From Macrothele yani (lineage: Eukaryota; Arthropoda; Arachnida; Araneae; Macrothelidae): a stretch of DNA of 64,000 bases. Positions 10,901 through 21,951 of the stretch are shown piece after piece (the stretch's first letter is position 1; every line of letters begins with the position of its first letter). The stretch lies in NCBI GenBank assembly GCA_039090855.1, contig CM077027.1:103210424-103274423 (forward strand). Direction: 5' to 3'. The position numbers were made by a program, and so were the translations under genes. A model generated the notes under the pieces. That model did not search any database. It had not been told where the DNA came from and saw only the letters and a program-made list of their open reading frames with translations.

Positions 10901-11719
10901 TATTTTTCCAGCCATTACAGGTCAAAACTCTTGACCAAAACAATAATGGCAGGAAGAGAGACCACAATGGAATAAACATAGAGGTGAGTGCCTCTCTACT
11001 GTAACTGGCTAACAGACCGCACAGTTAGCTTTACTTTTTACTTACATTCAGAATTTTGTCACTGCCTGCTTGCATAACGTGTTGTTTCATTTACTTCTTG
11101 GGGAAACAGAGGAGCAAAGTTGTAGTTCATTTCTCACACTGAGAAAGAAATGGCCATGCGATGTACTTATGAAATGTCTTGGCTTCTAATGCTGTGCAAC
11201 AGCTTGCATGAAATGTATTAACTCCTCGATCCTTCACACACAGGGAGAAAAAAGAAGAAAAAGGCGTATTTCGGCAAAAGACCAGCTGAGGATGGGAAAA
11301 AAGTTGAGTGTCTGCACGAATCTTGGAAACCTGAGACCTTAGGTTTCCTAGATTTATTACTTACCCTGCCAATTTCAAAATTTTGAACTGACCCATGGAG
11401 TTTTAAACTACAGCAAAGCTGTTTATTTAAGAATGACAGAGCTTGCATTGAACTGTTTAATTATTAGTCATGGGAAAAGAATTGTGTCCCTAGAATTTAC
11501 TTGCATTCCACTATACTATTCAATGTTGCTGTTTATGCTGTTTTCAATGCATAAATATTTCTGTAATAAATAGCACCATAAAAAACAGCTGCATGGTAGC
11601 ACAAAATGATATCTGCCTGTATGTACATATAAAGAAAAGAACATATTAAACATGAATATAATTCTGTAAATCAAACTCATCTTTGTTTTGTGGCTTCCTA
11701 GATTACTACATTCAAACTA
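10901..11719. other. Unassigned intronic sequence
   Basis: AT-rich, nothing recognised; no ORF with family motifs. Confidence 0.5.
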
Positions 11720-13660
11720 CCATATATACCCGGCGTATAAGTCCACTTCGCGTATAAGTCGACCCCCCACTTTCAGAGGAAAAAATCGTAAGAAATCAGA
11801 AACTTGCGTATAAGTCGATCCCGGAATGAGAAAAAAAAAATGTCAATGAATTTATTCAAAAACATTTGAAAACGAAAAAAATTATATATATAATACTAAA
11901 TTTAATTTGTATACCCAAAAACTTCATCGGAACCCTTCAAAATCTGATTCAGAGTCAGACTCGCCAAACAGTTCAAAAAAGTCTTTCTCCGTCATCGGCA
12001 TGTCATCATAAACATCATTATTCCCATCTATGCCTGTGTCATTAGAATCACTGTCATCATCACTCATAAAAATCTCATCATCCTCTGTGCCATCAAGTTT
12101 GTTACTAATGCAACATTTCTTGAATGATTTCACGACCATTTCCGCAGGTATCGCATCCCAAGCATCCTTGACCCATCGCGAAATCAAAACGATATCTGGC
12201 TTCTTTAGATTTCCGCCCTTGGTTTCAGTCAACAAATCGGAACTTATCCAATCTGCCCAATACCTCCGCACATTGCCCTTGAAGGGCTTATTAAGGCAGA
12301 CATCTAGTGGTTGAAGAACAGATGTCAACCCACCTGGGATGACAGCAAGAGTTGTTTCTGAATTTTGTGCAGTTTTTTCCACTTCTGCACAACGATGTGC
12401 AACAAACATATCCCACACCAAAAGAGAAGGTTTCCTCAAAAGTGCACCTGGCCTTTTGTTCCACACATTCTTTAACCAGTCAATTGTTCCGGATTCGTTC
12501 ATCCATCCTTTTTCATGGGCACGAACGAGCACACCAGACGGAAAGACAACGCTTTTCGGCAGAGTTTTGCGTTTGAAAATAATTACCGGAGGTAGCTTAC
12601 TGCCGTCGGCCAAACAGGAAAGAACAACCATGAAACTGGATTTTTCGTGGCCAGTCGTTTTGATCAAGATATTTTTTTCGCTCTTTTGGTTCACCGTCTT
12701 ATTTCCAGGAAGGTCGAAACACATGGCGGTTTCATCTATGTTCCCTATTTGGGAAAATTAAAAAGCAGTCTCTTTTCTCTTTTGAAATTCCATTATCTTT
12801 GCTTCGAGGTCATGAGGTAACTTTTGTGCAATTTTGGTGCGCTGGCGTAGACACAACCCAAAGCGGTTCATGAACCTTGTGCACCAACCTGGTGAGGCAC
12901 GAAAAGTGTATTTGCGGCTGCAAACTTTTCATCCTTTGCGAGCTTCGTTGCTCGCAAACATATACCAGTTCGCGTTACAATGTAACCATTTTGTCTGCAG
13001 CCCACAATCCAATCATTCAAGACACTTTCCAGCTCTGGGAAAGATGTCGTCCCACGGCGCAGCGCCTTTTGCAATTTTGGGATTTTCACCAAGTCCGTTT
13101 TTTTTTACGCCAATCTTGAATCAGTTTTTCGTTAATGCCAAATTGTCATGAAGCAGCACAGTTGTTAGTATTTTCTGCAAAAGAAACCACTTTCAACTTG
13201 AATCCTGCGTTATAGGACATCCGTTTCTTTACACAATCCGTGTCACCCATAATAGGAGAACCAAGACACGTGCGATTAAGAACAAGCAACACCTAACACT
13301 GGCTGTCGCATGGCTCCGTTACGTCGAAGGTCAGCGCAATCAACTGGTAGTCGGAAGGGCGGAGCTTTCTATGCACGGCTGTGACTGCCTTGTGGATACG
13401 CAAAGCCAGGAGAGAGGAGACTTTTCAAAGCACGGAGAAATTCGGAGGGTTGCGATTTCGTAATTCTACCACATCAGTGTTTTTTTCTTTCTTTTCTTTC
13501 AGAGGGTTGCGATTTCGTAATTAATACCGCATCGGCATTTTTATTTCTTTTGGGATGGATTGCCTTTTGCCTCACGGGAAGAACTTTTGGACTTGCAATT
13601 TTTTTAGACCCCGCGTATAAGTCGACCCCATTACTTTGAAGCTTTCATTTTGTCCCAAAT
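11720..13660 (-). mobile_element. Pogo/Tigger-like DNA transposon, right end cut by RTE
   Basis: Left end carries CATATATACCCGGCGTATAA and further GCGTATAAGTCGA copies at 11749-11767 and 11794-11813. The right side has CCGCGTATAAGTCGACCCC at 13611-13629. The outermost right terminus is missing because an RTE copy begins at about 13661. The transposase gene is on the minus strand. Confidence 0.75.
11924..13250 (-). pseudogene. Pogo-like transposase (Brinker-type HTH, CENP-B HTH, DDE_1)
   Basis: ATG at 13250 opens MGDTDCVKKRMSYNAGFKLK, a Brinker-like HTH, with an in-frame stop before QFGINEKLIQDWRKK. Next come GICLRATKLA and WCTRFMNRFGLCLRQRTKIA, then QIGNIDETAMCF (first D), SLLVWDMFVAH (second D) and LQPLDVCLNKPF (third D). 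The last 266 codons (12724-11924) are open, from just after the first catalytic Asp, ending in a Ser/Asp/Glu-rich tail. Frameshifts and stops lie only in the N-terminal third. All three catalytic acids are present. Confidence 0.85.
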
Positions 13661-16600
13661 GCATCCTGTTCCCACTAAAGGGGCTCTGACGACCGCCAAT
13701 AGCGGTATAACTATACCATCGGGATCAGAGGAAATGCTATCCCATACTCACCAACCCGCTTGGCCAGCGTGGTGAGTTATGGCCAAACACCTCCAAAATG
13801 ACTCTACAACTTAAATCTTGGCCCTCAGTCTCCGGCAGCTGGAATGTACCTGGCCAAGGCAGCGGCCAGTGCGACATGAAGGCAGAGGGTGCTAAGAATC
13901 CCCGGAGGACCGGACTAGGCTGCCATTTGATGCTGGCCTTGGCTACCTATAACGGACGCTCCCTATCTTCTGATTCAAGGCTTCTTGAATTGGAAGAGGA
14001 ACTACAAAGGATCAAGTGGGACATCGTCGGGCTAAGTGAGGTAAGGAGAAAAGGAGAAGATCTCATTGAACTGAAAAGTGGACATCTCTTCTATTATCGT
14101 GGGACAGATACTGGCAGAACTAGTGGTGTTGGATTTATAATAAACAAGAAACTGAAGGATAAAGTTGTAGAAGTTGAAAGTTCCTCTGACAAAGCTGCAC
14201 GACTCGTTATCCAACTATCGAGAAGATACCAGACTCAGATTATTCAAACTTATGCACCCACCACAAGTCATCCTGAAGAAGAAATTGAAGAATTTTATGA
14301 GGAAATTTGTCATCTAAATAATAAAGGTAAGCAGCACTTGAAAATAATTATGGGAGATTTCAATGCAAAAATAGGGCAACGGCAACAGAATGAAACTTCA
14401 GTAGGTAAATTCGGTCACGGCAACAGAAACCAGCGTGGAAATACTCTCGTTGAGTTTGCAGAGGCAGAAGGATTTTTCATCTTGAACTCCTTTTTCAAGA
14501 AAAAGCCACACAGGAAATGGACATGGAGACATCCAATTGGGACGACAAGTGAAATTGATTTTATTATGTGTAACAAAAAATTCGTCATCGAAGACTGCAG
14601 TGTGCTGAACAAGTTCAACACAGGTAGTGACCATAGATTGGTGAGATGTAAGATGCACCTCAACACTAAACTGGAACGTGGCAAGCTCATAAGACAAACA
14701 AAATGTATTGACATAACCAACCTTAAAAAACACCATAATACTTTCAAGTTGGAACTGAAGAACAGATTCTCTGCTTTAGAAGGCCTAACATCGGAAGAAG
14801 TGGATATTTCGGAAGTTAACAGAAAAGTAACCAAAGCTCTTATGGAAACAGCAACAAAATTAGCTGGGTCTAAGAACAAGTTGCATGTGAACAAATTATC
14901 AGGAAAAACCAAAATGTTGATGCAAAAAAGAAGAGAGATGAGGACAACTAAAGAAGATGTAACTTCCAAAGTGGAATATACAGAGCTATGCAAGACAACA
15001 CGAAAAAGTATCACTGAAGACGTAAGGAAATTCAACTGTGAGCTAGTGAGGAAAGCAATTGAAAACAACCAAAGCCTAAAGATAGCAAAGGGACATCTCA
15101 GTAAGGGAAGAAAACAGATTATGGCTCTGAGAAAAGAAGATGGTTCTATAACAAGAAATAGAGGCGAAATTTTGACAAGAGTGAAAGATTTCTACTCCAA
15201 ATTATATGAAAGGGATGATACATGTACTCCAGACATCATGAAAGGTACCAGAGTTCTTCCAGTCCTCCCAGCAGAAGTTGCTCATGCAATCAAGAACATG
15301 AAGCGGGGGAAAGCTCCAGGAGAAGATGGAATTACTATAGACATCATACAAGAAGCAAGTGGAGAAATTGAAACAGTACTCGCCCAAATTTTCACTCGAT
15401 GCCTTAATGAAGGGAAGATTCCTGAGGATTGGAACAATGCTACAATGATCCTGCTACATAAAAAAAGTGACATTGAGGATCTCAGGAACTACAGACCTAT
15501 CAGCCTCCTATCAGTGGTTTATCAAATCTTCACTAAAGTTCTTTCACACCGCTTGAAGGTAACACTGGACATGGCTCAACCGAGAGAACAAGCTGGATTC
15601 AGGAGTGGTTACAGCACAATAGATCACATCCACGTACTGAGAGAACTAATTGAAAGAGCGAGGCAATATGAACTTCCATTGTGCATGGCTTTTATCGATT
15701 ATGAAAAAGCCTTTGATTCGGTGAAACCATCAGCAGTTACTACGGCTCTGAAATCCTGCGGTATTGAAGATGCATACATTAATATTATTAATAACATCTA
15801 TGAAAATGCAAGTGCAAAGATTCGGCTGTTTGAAAATACAACACACATAAAAATTGGAAAGGGAGTGAGACAAGGTGACACCATATCTCCGAAGCTCTTT
15901 AATGCAACATTGGAAAATGTCTTTCAATCACTGAACTGGGAAAACAAAGGGATAAAGATTAATGGAGATTATCTAACCCACCTTCGTTTTGCTGATGACG
16001 TAGTCATTTTTGCAACTACCCCATCAGAGCTGCAGAGTATGATCCAGGAACTTGCTGACAAGAGTAAAGAAGTGGGATTAAAAATGAACTTTCAGAAGAC
16101 AAAAGTGATGTTCAATGCTTTTACAAGAAATGAAGATTTATCGATTGATGGAGAAAAACTGGAGATAACAGATACGTATGTTTATCTTGGACAGCAGATA
16201 TCAAGTGAGGGTCACATTGATGAAGAAATTAATCGGCGTACAAAACTTGTCTGGAGAGCTTTTGGAAGAAACAGCATAATTTTCAAGAGCAATATGCCAT
16301 TATGTCTTAAAAGAAAAGTGTTTGATCAATGCATCCTTCCAGTGCTTACGTATGGTGCAGAGACGTGGACCTTAACTAAAAGAGACATACAAAGGCTGCA
16401 GACAACTCAAAGAAGCATGGAGAGGTGCATGCTTGGTATAACCAGGAGAGATAAGAAGAGGAACTCGTGGATCCGAAAAATGACGAGAGTGGAAGACATC
16501 ATGATCAGAGTTAAATCCCTGAAATGGCAATGGGCTGGACATACTGCCAGAAGGACAGACCATAGATGGACAGCCGAAATTTTAGATTGGATTCCAAGGG

Positions 16601-16780
16601 ACAGGAAAAGACCCAGAAAAAGACCACATGGGAGATGGGTGGATGAAATTCGTAAATATGCGGGAGTGACATGGAGGAGACTGGCTCAAGACAGACCGTT
16701 GTGGAGGAAACTTGGGGAGACCTTCGTCCAGCAGTGGATTGATAATGGTTGACAATGATGATGATGATGATGATGATGAT
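13661..16780 (+). mobile_element. RTE-clade non-LTR retrotransposon, copy 1
   Basis: Starts at GCATCCTGTTCCCAC, about 60 bp inside the longer 5' end seen in copy 3. It ends in a (GAT)n tail at 16756-16780; short tandem-repeat tails instead of poly(A) are characteristic of RTE elements. It carries one full ORF. It cuts the end of the pogo-like element and is antisense to COMMD2. Confidence 0.93.
13798..16752 (+). CDS. RTE endonuclease-reverse transcriptase ORF, intact
   Basis: 984 codons without a break. Apurinic-type endonuclease at about residues 40-300: SEVRR (near 80), YAPTTSHPEEE, MGDFNAKIG (near 185), GSDHRLVRCKM (near 277). Reverse transcriptase at about 480-790: KAPGEDGIT, NYRPISLL, FIDYEKAFDS (motif A), GVRQGD, and FADDVV (motif C, near 731). 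A C-terminal region with TYGAETWTL and KWQWAGHTARR follows. No RNase H domain, as usual for RTE. Full length for the family, so potentially active; databases often mislabel relatives as craniofacial development protein 2. TGA at 16750 sits just before the tail. Confidence 0.95.
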   Translation: MTLQLKSWPSVSGSWNVPGQGSGQCDMKAEGAKNPRRTGLGCHLMLALATYNGRSLSSDSRLLELEEELQRIKWDIVGLSEVRRKGEDLIELKSGHLFYYRGTDTGRTSGVGFIINKKLKDKVVEVESSSDKAARLVIQLSRRYQTQIIQTYAPTTSHPEEEIEEFYEEICHLNNKGKQHLKIIMGDFNAKIGQRQQNETSVGKFGHGNRNQRGNTLVEFAEAEGFFILNSFFKKKPHRKWTWRHPIGTTSEIDFIMCNKKFVIEDCSVLNKFNTGSDHRLVRCKMHLNTKLERGKLIRQTKCIDITNLKKHHNTFKLELKNRFSALEGLTSEEVDISEVNRKVTKALMETATKLAGSKNKLHVNKLSGKTKMLMQKRREMRTTKEDVTSKVEYTELCKTTRKSITEDVRKFNCELVRKAIENNQSLKIAKGHLSKGRKQIMALRKEDGSITRNRGEILTRVKDFYSKLYERDDTCTPDIMKGTRVLPVLPAEVAHAIKNMKRGKAPGEDGITIDIIQEASGEIETVLAQIFTRCLNEGKIPEDWNNATMILLHKKSDIEDLRNYRPISLLSVVYQIFTKVLSHRLKVTLDMAQPREQAGFRSGYSTIDHIHVLRELIERARQYELPLCMAFIDYEKAFDSVKPSAVTTALKSCGIEDAYINIINNIYENASAKIRLFENTTHIKIGKGVRQGDTISPKLFNATLENVFQSLNWENKGIKINGDYLTHLRFADDVVIFATTPSELQSMIQELADKSKEVGLKMNFQKTKVMFNAFTRNEDLSIDGEKLEITDTYVYLGQQISSEGHIDEEINRRTKLVWRAFGRNSIIFKSNMPLCLKRKVFDQCILPVLTYGAETWTLTKRDIQRLQTTQRSMERCMLGITRRDKKRNSWIRKMTRVEDIMIRVKSLKWQWAGHTARRTDHRWTAEILDWIPRDRKRPRKRPHGRWVDEIRKYAGVTWRRLAQDRPLWRKLGETFVQQWIDNG

Positions 16781-16789
16781 ATACGGTAG

Positions 16790-17135
16790 TTAACTTTTTT
16801 TATGGGATTTACATAGGAAAAATTTCAAATTTCTGCAAATTTTCAGAGAGAATTCCTCTCCTTTGTCAGGCAGTCATCGTTCAATCTCCATCACTGTCTT
16901 TGGTTACGTTAACCTTGATGGTTACGGTGATTCTGCAATATGTCCTGCCAGATGTTAGGCAGAGATAATCTCCTACAGCCATTAATGATGAAGTTCTGGT
17001 ATTTTTCAATTTCAAGTCCCTCTTTCAATTTATGCTTCAGGAAGTTGGATTGATGTCCAATGACAGTTAAAGAGTCCCAGTCCATGTGGTGTCCTGTTTC
17101 TCTAATGTGCCTGTTTAATCCTGTCTTGTTTGAAG
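16790..17135 (-). mobile_element. Inverted 3' fragment of a Penelope-like element
   Basis: Minus-strand reading gives NKTGLNRHIRETGHHMDWDS, GHQSNFLKHKLKEG and the shared 3' end ending at TTTTTTTATGGGATTTA. It matches the end of the plus-strand element at 17136-18215, in opposite orientation. The head-to-head junction is a 13-bp perfect palindrome, CAAGACAGGATTA and its complement, around 17122-17154. Confidence 0.8.
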
Positions 17136-18215
17136 ACAAGACAGGATTAGACAGGCATGTTGCCTATATAGCAAATATATGAATGATATCTTATTTATTA
17201 TAGATAGCAAAGATAAAAGATCTACCAGAGAAAATTCTATGTTCCTTTAATGAATTAAATGATTCCCTAAAGTTTACATTGGAGGTTCGAACTGAAGGAA
17301 AATTAAACTACTTAGATTTGACTATCTATGTCCAGGAAGATAAGTTCCTCACAAAAATGTACAAAAAACCTTTGGATACTAATAAAATACTGGATTTTAA
17401 TTCCTATCATCCATATTCAATAAAGAAGAATGTTGCAAGCCAATTTGTAGAAAAAAATAAATAATTTGATCTCCTCAGAAGATATGAAAAAAGCCCACAT
17501 AGATGAACTGAAAGTATTGGCTAACAGAAAATAACTACCCAAAAAAGGAAATAGATAAATTACTCACACAAGATAAACAAAAAAATACAAGCAATCAGGA
17601 GTTTAAGTTTGCAAGAAAAATTATGTAACAAAAATGTTTGTTTTAATCTTTAAAAAGAAAAGGCAATAAATATAATATTAGATTAGCTCCCAGTTTAGAC
17701 AACAGACTTAAGAAATTTTGCCCTAGCTTGATTCAAAAAGAAGAAGACTTGTTAAAAATGCAAGGAGTAATTTATAAAGTAACTTGCAGCTGTGGAAAAT
17801 ACTACATAGGTGAAACAGGTCATAGGCTGGAAACTTGCATTGTGGAGCACAAAGCAGCAATAAAAAAATTTCAAACAAGACAGGATTAGACAGGCACGTT
17901 AGAGAAACAGGACACCACATGGACTGGGACTTTTTAACTGTCATTGGACATCAATCCAACTTCCTGAAGCATAAATTGAAAGAGGGACTTGAAATTCGCA
18001 AATACCAGAACATCATCATTAATGACTGTAGGGGATTACCGCTGCCTATCATCTGGCAAGATATATTGCAGAATCACTGTAACCATCAAGGTTAACATAA
18101 CCAAAGACAGTGATGGAGATTGAACAATGACTGCCTAATGAAGAAGAGTTCTGTCCAAAAATTTGCAGAAATTTGGAACTTTACCTAGATAAATCCCATA
18201 AAAAAGTTAAGTAGT
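17136..18215 (+). mobile_element. Penelope-like element, 5' truncated
   Basis: Contains the end of the reverse transcriptase and a GIY-YIG endonuclease, the combination unique to Penelope-like elements. Ends near ATAAATCCCATAAAAAAG, matching the inverted fragment's end. The 5' part of the RT is missing. Confidence 0.8.
17165..18095 (+). pseudogene. Penelope RT C-terminus and GIY-YIG nuclease (broken)
   Basis: Order: KYMNDILFIIDS (at the RT motif C position, where YxDD is expected), then LNYLDLTIYV and HPYSIKKNVASQF, then the nuclease IYKVTCSCGKYYIGETGHRL with VEHKAAIKK, followed by NKTGLDRHVRETGHH. The YIG part reads KYYIGETG. Frameshifts at about 17460 and 17865 and stops between make it inactive. 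Confidence 0.8.
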
Positions 18216-18999
18216 ATGAATATCATAAAAGAGGAGGGGGTAACTTGAATATATTCAGTCCTATTACTAACAGAAGTTATCAGGCATCACCTGTTAATCT
18301 TTACTGGCCCCCCAGAACTTGCTTTTGGGTGCTTCCAAGCTGAAACCTAAGACAGATATCTAGCATGTGATACCTTTGATGCAATATTGAGGAACTTTTC
18401 ACACATGATTGCTGTGAAAAATGTCATAGGTACAGTCATCTCAAATAATAAAAGCCACCAATTTTTGACAAGCAGAAAAATGTCCTTAACAGAACATTTA
18501 AATATATTACTTTACTTGAACCAATCCTCATAGGGCAGTTTTACTCAGAAATGTTTTTGGTATTAAATTATGCAATAAATTCAATTACTTCAAAAATATG
18601 ATATAACATTTTATTTAATAGCAAGCCTTACTGTAAACACAAACATCGCGTTGTAACTTTTGTCCCTTTTTCAGTATCATGGAAGAACTAAAACAACTTT
18701 TTTCATGCAATGTAATGTAACTTTTTTCTCTCCTCCTGTCCTTGAAGAACTAAAAAGAACCTATGTGCACATTATACATACAGACTTCTGCTCTGCATAT
18801 CCAATCAGTGATTTCAGACACTATCCACTGGCCCAAAAGAAATTTCCTGTCTATAAAGCATTCTTTTACTAGAAGATGCAGATCATTACTCGGTACTTTT
18901 GCACATCAGTAAATTAGAACTATGCATAATTGTGATTATCTTAGGCAAATTTTTTTATATCACACTGCACAAATGGCAAATGGTTAATTCAGATTAGCT
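18216..18999. other. Unassigned intronic sequence
   Basis: AT-rich; a 70-codon ORF at 18660-18872 shows no family motif. Nothing recognised. Confidence 0.5.
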
Positions 19000-19469
19000 A
19001 TCTCTTGTTCACCTAGGTTGTTCCACCTCATCCCATAAATTCTTGACTATGCTGAGGTCTTGTGACAGGAAAAACCACAGCAGCAAGCTGAAGTAACTAT
19101 CATGGTATCAGAATCATTATATATATATTGGACAAACCTAACCTTGTGAAACAGAGCATTCACCTTTTTGGTGAACTTGTTCACTTATGAATACAATGCT
19201 GCAATGAAGGGATGCACCAAATTTGCAATCACATGCAGATACTCTATGGCATTCAAATGTTATTTTATTATCATCAAGGAACCCAGTGTATCCCACAAAA
19301 ACACTCTCACATTCCATTAAACCAGAAGCAGCAGAAGAAATAGCTTGCAGTGATGAACCCTGGAAAATCTATGGAACAATGCCACTTTTAGCACATCTTG
19401 ATCTTACCACTAGTACTGAAACTTTAGGAACTAACATTCATCAGAACAGGTGATATTTTCCAATGTTGT
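19000..19469 (-). pseudogene. Tc1-like transposase relic, C-terminal portion
   Basis: Minus-strand pieces: ENITCSDEC (first D region, inside the 87-bp repeat), EYLHVIANLVHPFIAALYS, and VKNLWDEVEQPR near 19000-19040 (end of the catalytic domain). Heavily decayed. The rest of the same relic appears to continue at 21952-22140. Confidence 0.5.
19383..19469. repeat. 87-bp direct repeat, copy 1
   Basis: Identical, base for base, to 21952-22038. It begins CACTTTTAGCACATCTTG and ends TTTTCCAATGTTGT. Confidence 0.95.
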
Positions 19470-19683
19470 ACCTCCGAAATACTATGGCCCATCTCACGAG
19501 CGCCAACTATGACACCGCGTTCAAAATCATTATTACTTGTCATTATCATGCCGAAAACAGCTCTGACATCTGGCAAGGATGTCTATCGCTCGCACTGGTG
19601 GACGCGACCGAGTTCGCGCGTAGGTGAAGTTGCTATGTATTTTGCATAAGCTCGTCTGTACCAGTTTTTCTGGCACTTCAGTG
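19470..19683 (-). mobile_element. 5' fragment of the 4054-5271 Tc1 family
   Basis: TIR CACTGAAGTGCCAGAAAAAC ends at 19683 next to TA (19684-19685). It continues through the leader and the first HTH codons up to MGHSISE, where the sequence stops abruptly at the 87-bp repeat. It lacks the catalytic region. Confidence 0.8.
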
Positions 19684-19685
19684 TA

Positions 19686-20482
19686 TATGCAGTGCTGTAT
19701 AACATTAAAAAAGAACAGTAGAAACAGAACAAAGTACGTTTGTTTTCGCTTCCAGTTAACCAGGATGTTTTGTTATAACTACACATTAAAAGTTCTGCAC
19801 TGATTCGTATGTTTTTGCACCAAGGAAATATTTCGTTGATGTGGGCCCAAGTCTTGAACTGTTAGATTTCTTCATTTCTTAATAAACTAAAGGAGTATTT
19901 CAATAAAAAGACATTTTGTTCATTTTACTTACACGAGCGAACCTTACAGCTTGCTTAATTCCACAAACGAAAATCAGCCGATCTCTGTCCGACGACATGA
20001 AAGCAAAATTACTACTGTTAAACAGAAAGGCGACCAGTCCCGAAAGACAATTTTATGCATGCGCAGTTCAGCGCGCATCTGCTCATTCATTACTGTTCTG
20101 TAAAGTTTTGTCAAGGCAGCCAAGACGATGAGTTGACGGGTGTCGCTTCTACCACCACGCGGTATTCATTGCATTCTAGTGAACGGATATGGATGGCCGT
20201 AATGTGTTATGCAGTTACTCAACTATTGTAATGACTCACATATGCATTTAGAAAATCTGTTAACTGGTAACTAATAAGGATTTCCATTCGGAATTTTTCC
20301 AACTAAAAGAAAAAAAAAAAAAATTCTCATTTTCATTCGGAGCTTGTCCTGGATGCCCATAGTGGCCCAACGCCACTGGAGTTAGCTATGTATTTGAAAA
20401 ACACACACATCCCTCCCCCGTTTTTGCATATTCGGAGCGGTAATGAAGTACCACATGACATCAACATCACGTGCAGCTACTA
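19686..20482. other. Unassigned sequence inside the duplicated-flank insert
   Basis: Nothing recognised; one 71-codon ORF at 19916-20131 without motifs, and an A-run at 20310-20322. Confidence 0.5.
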
Positions 20483-20544
20483 CACTATGTGGACAAAAGT
20501 GATTGGTCACGGAAAATAAACAGAAAAACAGTATCGTATTTACA

Positions 20545-21664
20545 TCAGTAACAGGTAGGTCCTCCATTTGCAGAGATTACAGCAGCCACCCGTAGAGGAA
20601 AACTTTCCACAAGTCCATGGAGTACGAAGAGCGGATTGTTCCTCCGTTCCGCCTTGAGTACACCGACCAACTCTGTCAGTCAAGAAGGTCCTGTTGGCCT
20701 AGACACCACCCGTCGTTCAGGTTCATCCCGTAAGTGTTCAATGGGATTGAGATCCGGGCTCTGAGCAAGCCAGTCCATTTGCGAGACCTGATTTTCCTGA
20801 TAGCACTCCACTGTAGCTCTGGAAACATGACAAATGGCATTGCCGTCCTGGAAGAAACATCATCGTGTCCGTAGAGCTGCCACAACGTTGGGAGCATTGA
20901 ATTATCCAGGATATCTCTATACAGTACAGGGTTCAGGTTGCCACAACCAGTGGACCCACACCATACCAGCTGAAACAGCCCCATGCCATAATTCCACCAC
21001 CTTCGTGGTTCACAGTTGGCACTGTAGACTCGGGAAGCATATGTTCTCCTGGTAACTGCCAAACCCAGACATCCATCCAATAGGAATAATGTGAAGCGGT
21101 ATTCATCGCTCCATAACACCTGCCACCGTTGCTCCAATGTCCAATTTTTCTGCTGTTGACATTATCGTAGCCGTGTGGCTTTATTGTTTTTTGTGATGAG
21201 AGGTTTATGGGCGGCTGCTTGGCCATGATACCCGAGTCCATGGGCGGCTGCTCGGCTATCATACCCGAGTCCATGGGCGGCTGCTCGGCCATGATACCCG
21301 AGTCCATGGGCGGCTGCTCGGCTATCATACCCGAGTGCATAGGCTTCGCTTTAAAGTGCCTTTGTGGAGACCATAACATCTGTAGCCATCTGGAACTCGT
21401 GTGCAATGGCGTGCATTGGTCGGGACCTGGTTTTCCGTATCTCCCTCTGCAGCACCCTCCAGTCCATGGGTTGAAGTTTCATTGGTCTTCCAGGGGGAGG
21501 TGAATTCCTGCAATGCCCTGTCTTCTTCCACTTGTTGATGACAACAGCCACAGTCAATTTAGCAACCTGTCTGATCAGCAATGCTTCTTTATGCTCATAT
21601 GTACAACTGAGCAGCCTATTATAAGGCTCTTTTCAGACTTCTACACCTTTCTGCTCTTAGCCAT
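20545..21664 (-). pseudogene. Tc1-like transposase with internal tandem repeat
   Basis: ATG at 21664 (MAKSRKV) and stop at 20547-20545 after RVAAVISANGG. The middle retains VLWSDEYRFTL (first D), and RDILDNSMLPTL precedes a degraded second-D region. A 33-bp unit coding MDSGMIAEQPP is repeated four times in the linker. Several frameshifts and stops. Confidence 0.8.
21206..21337. repeat. 33-bp tandem repeat, four copies
   Basis: Unit begins ATGGGCGGCTGCTCGGC and ends CATACCCGAGTCC or a variant. Copies alternate between GCCATGATA and GCTATCATA in the middle, which suggests duplication of a two-unit block. It lies in frame within the transposase. Confidence 0.9.
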
Positions 21665-21792
21665 TTTAGCAGCAATTGATCTGAGCGTACTTCCGCTGCC
21701 GTTTTTATATCATATCGACCACGTGTCTGCTGCGGGAGCACACCATTGCGCCAGCGTGGGGGCGTCTAATCACTTTTGTCCGCATAGTGTAT

Positions 21793-21951
21793 AATTTGTA
21801 CACACCTATCATCTGTATGTAAGCAGTAAATGTTTGCCACTGATACGGAAATGTAACGACGCAAGCCAATTCGACCGCGGCCAGATAGCTGAGGCGCGAA
21901 AGCAGGTGCCAGTATTTCGGAAACAGCCGCACTTGTTGGCTGCTCCTGTTA
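21793..21951 (+). pseudogene. Tc1-like transposase N-terminal fragment
   Basis: Reads MPLIRKCNDASQFDRGQIAE and then, after a frame change, SISETAALVGCS. It stops at the second copy of the 87-bp repeat. The orientation is opposite to the fragment at the other edge of the insert. Confidence 0.6.

Larger units (their letters stand above)
20483..21790 (-). mobile_element. Tc1-like transposon with TIRs and TA duplication
   Basis: Left end CACTATGTGGACAAAAGTGA and right end (reverse complement) CACTATGCGGACAAAAGTGA, flanked by TA at 20481-20482 and 21791-21792. Length 1308 bp, somewhat long because of an internal 33-bp tandem expansion. Confidence 0.9.

Noticed and set aside
12339..12761. 140-codon plus-strand ORF
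   Set aside because: Antisense to the pogo-like transposase, which has clear catalytic motifs on the minus strand.
14415..15068. 217-codon minus-strand ORF (and its copies at 32577-33230 and 50162-50815)
   Set aside because: Antisense shadow of the RTE endonuclease-RT frame; composition is hydrophobic by mirror of the lysine-rich sense strand, and it appears only where the RTE is.
21207..21503. 98-codon plus-strand ORF with repeated MGGCSAMIPES
   Set aside because: Antisense reading of the 33-bp tandem repeat in the Tc1 transposase.
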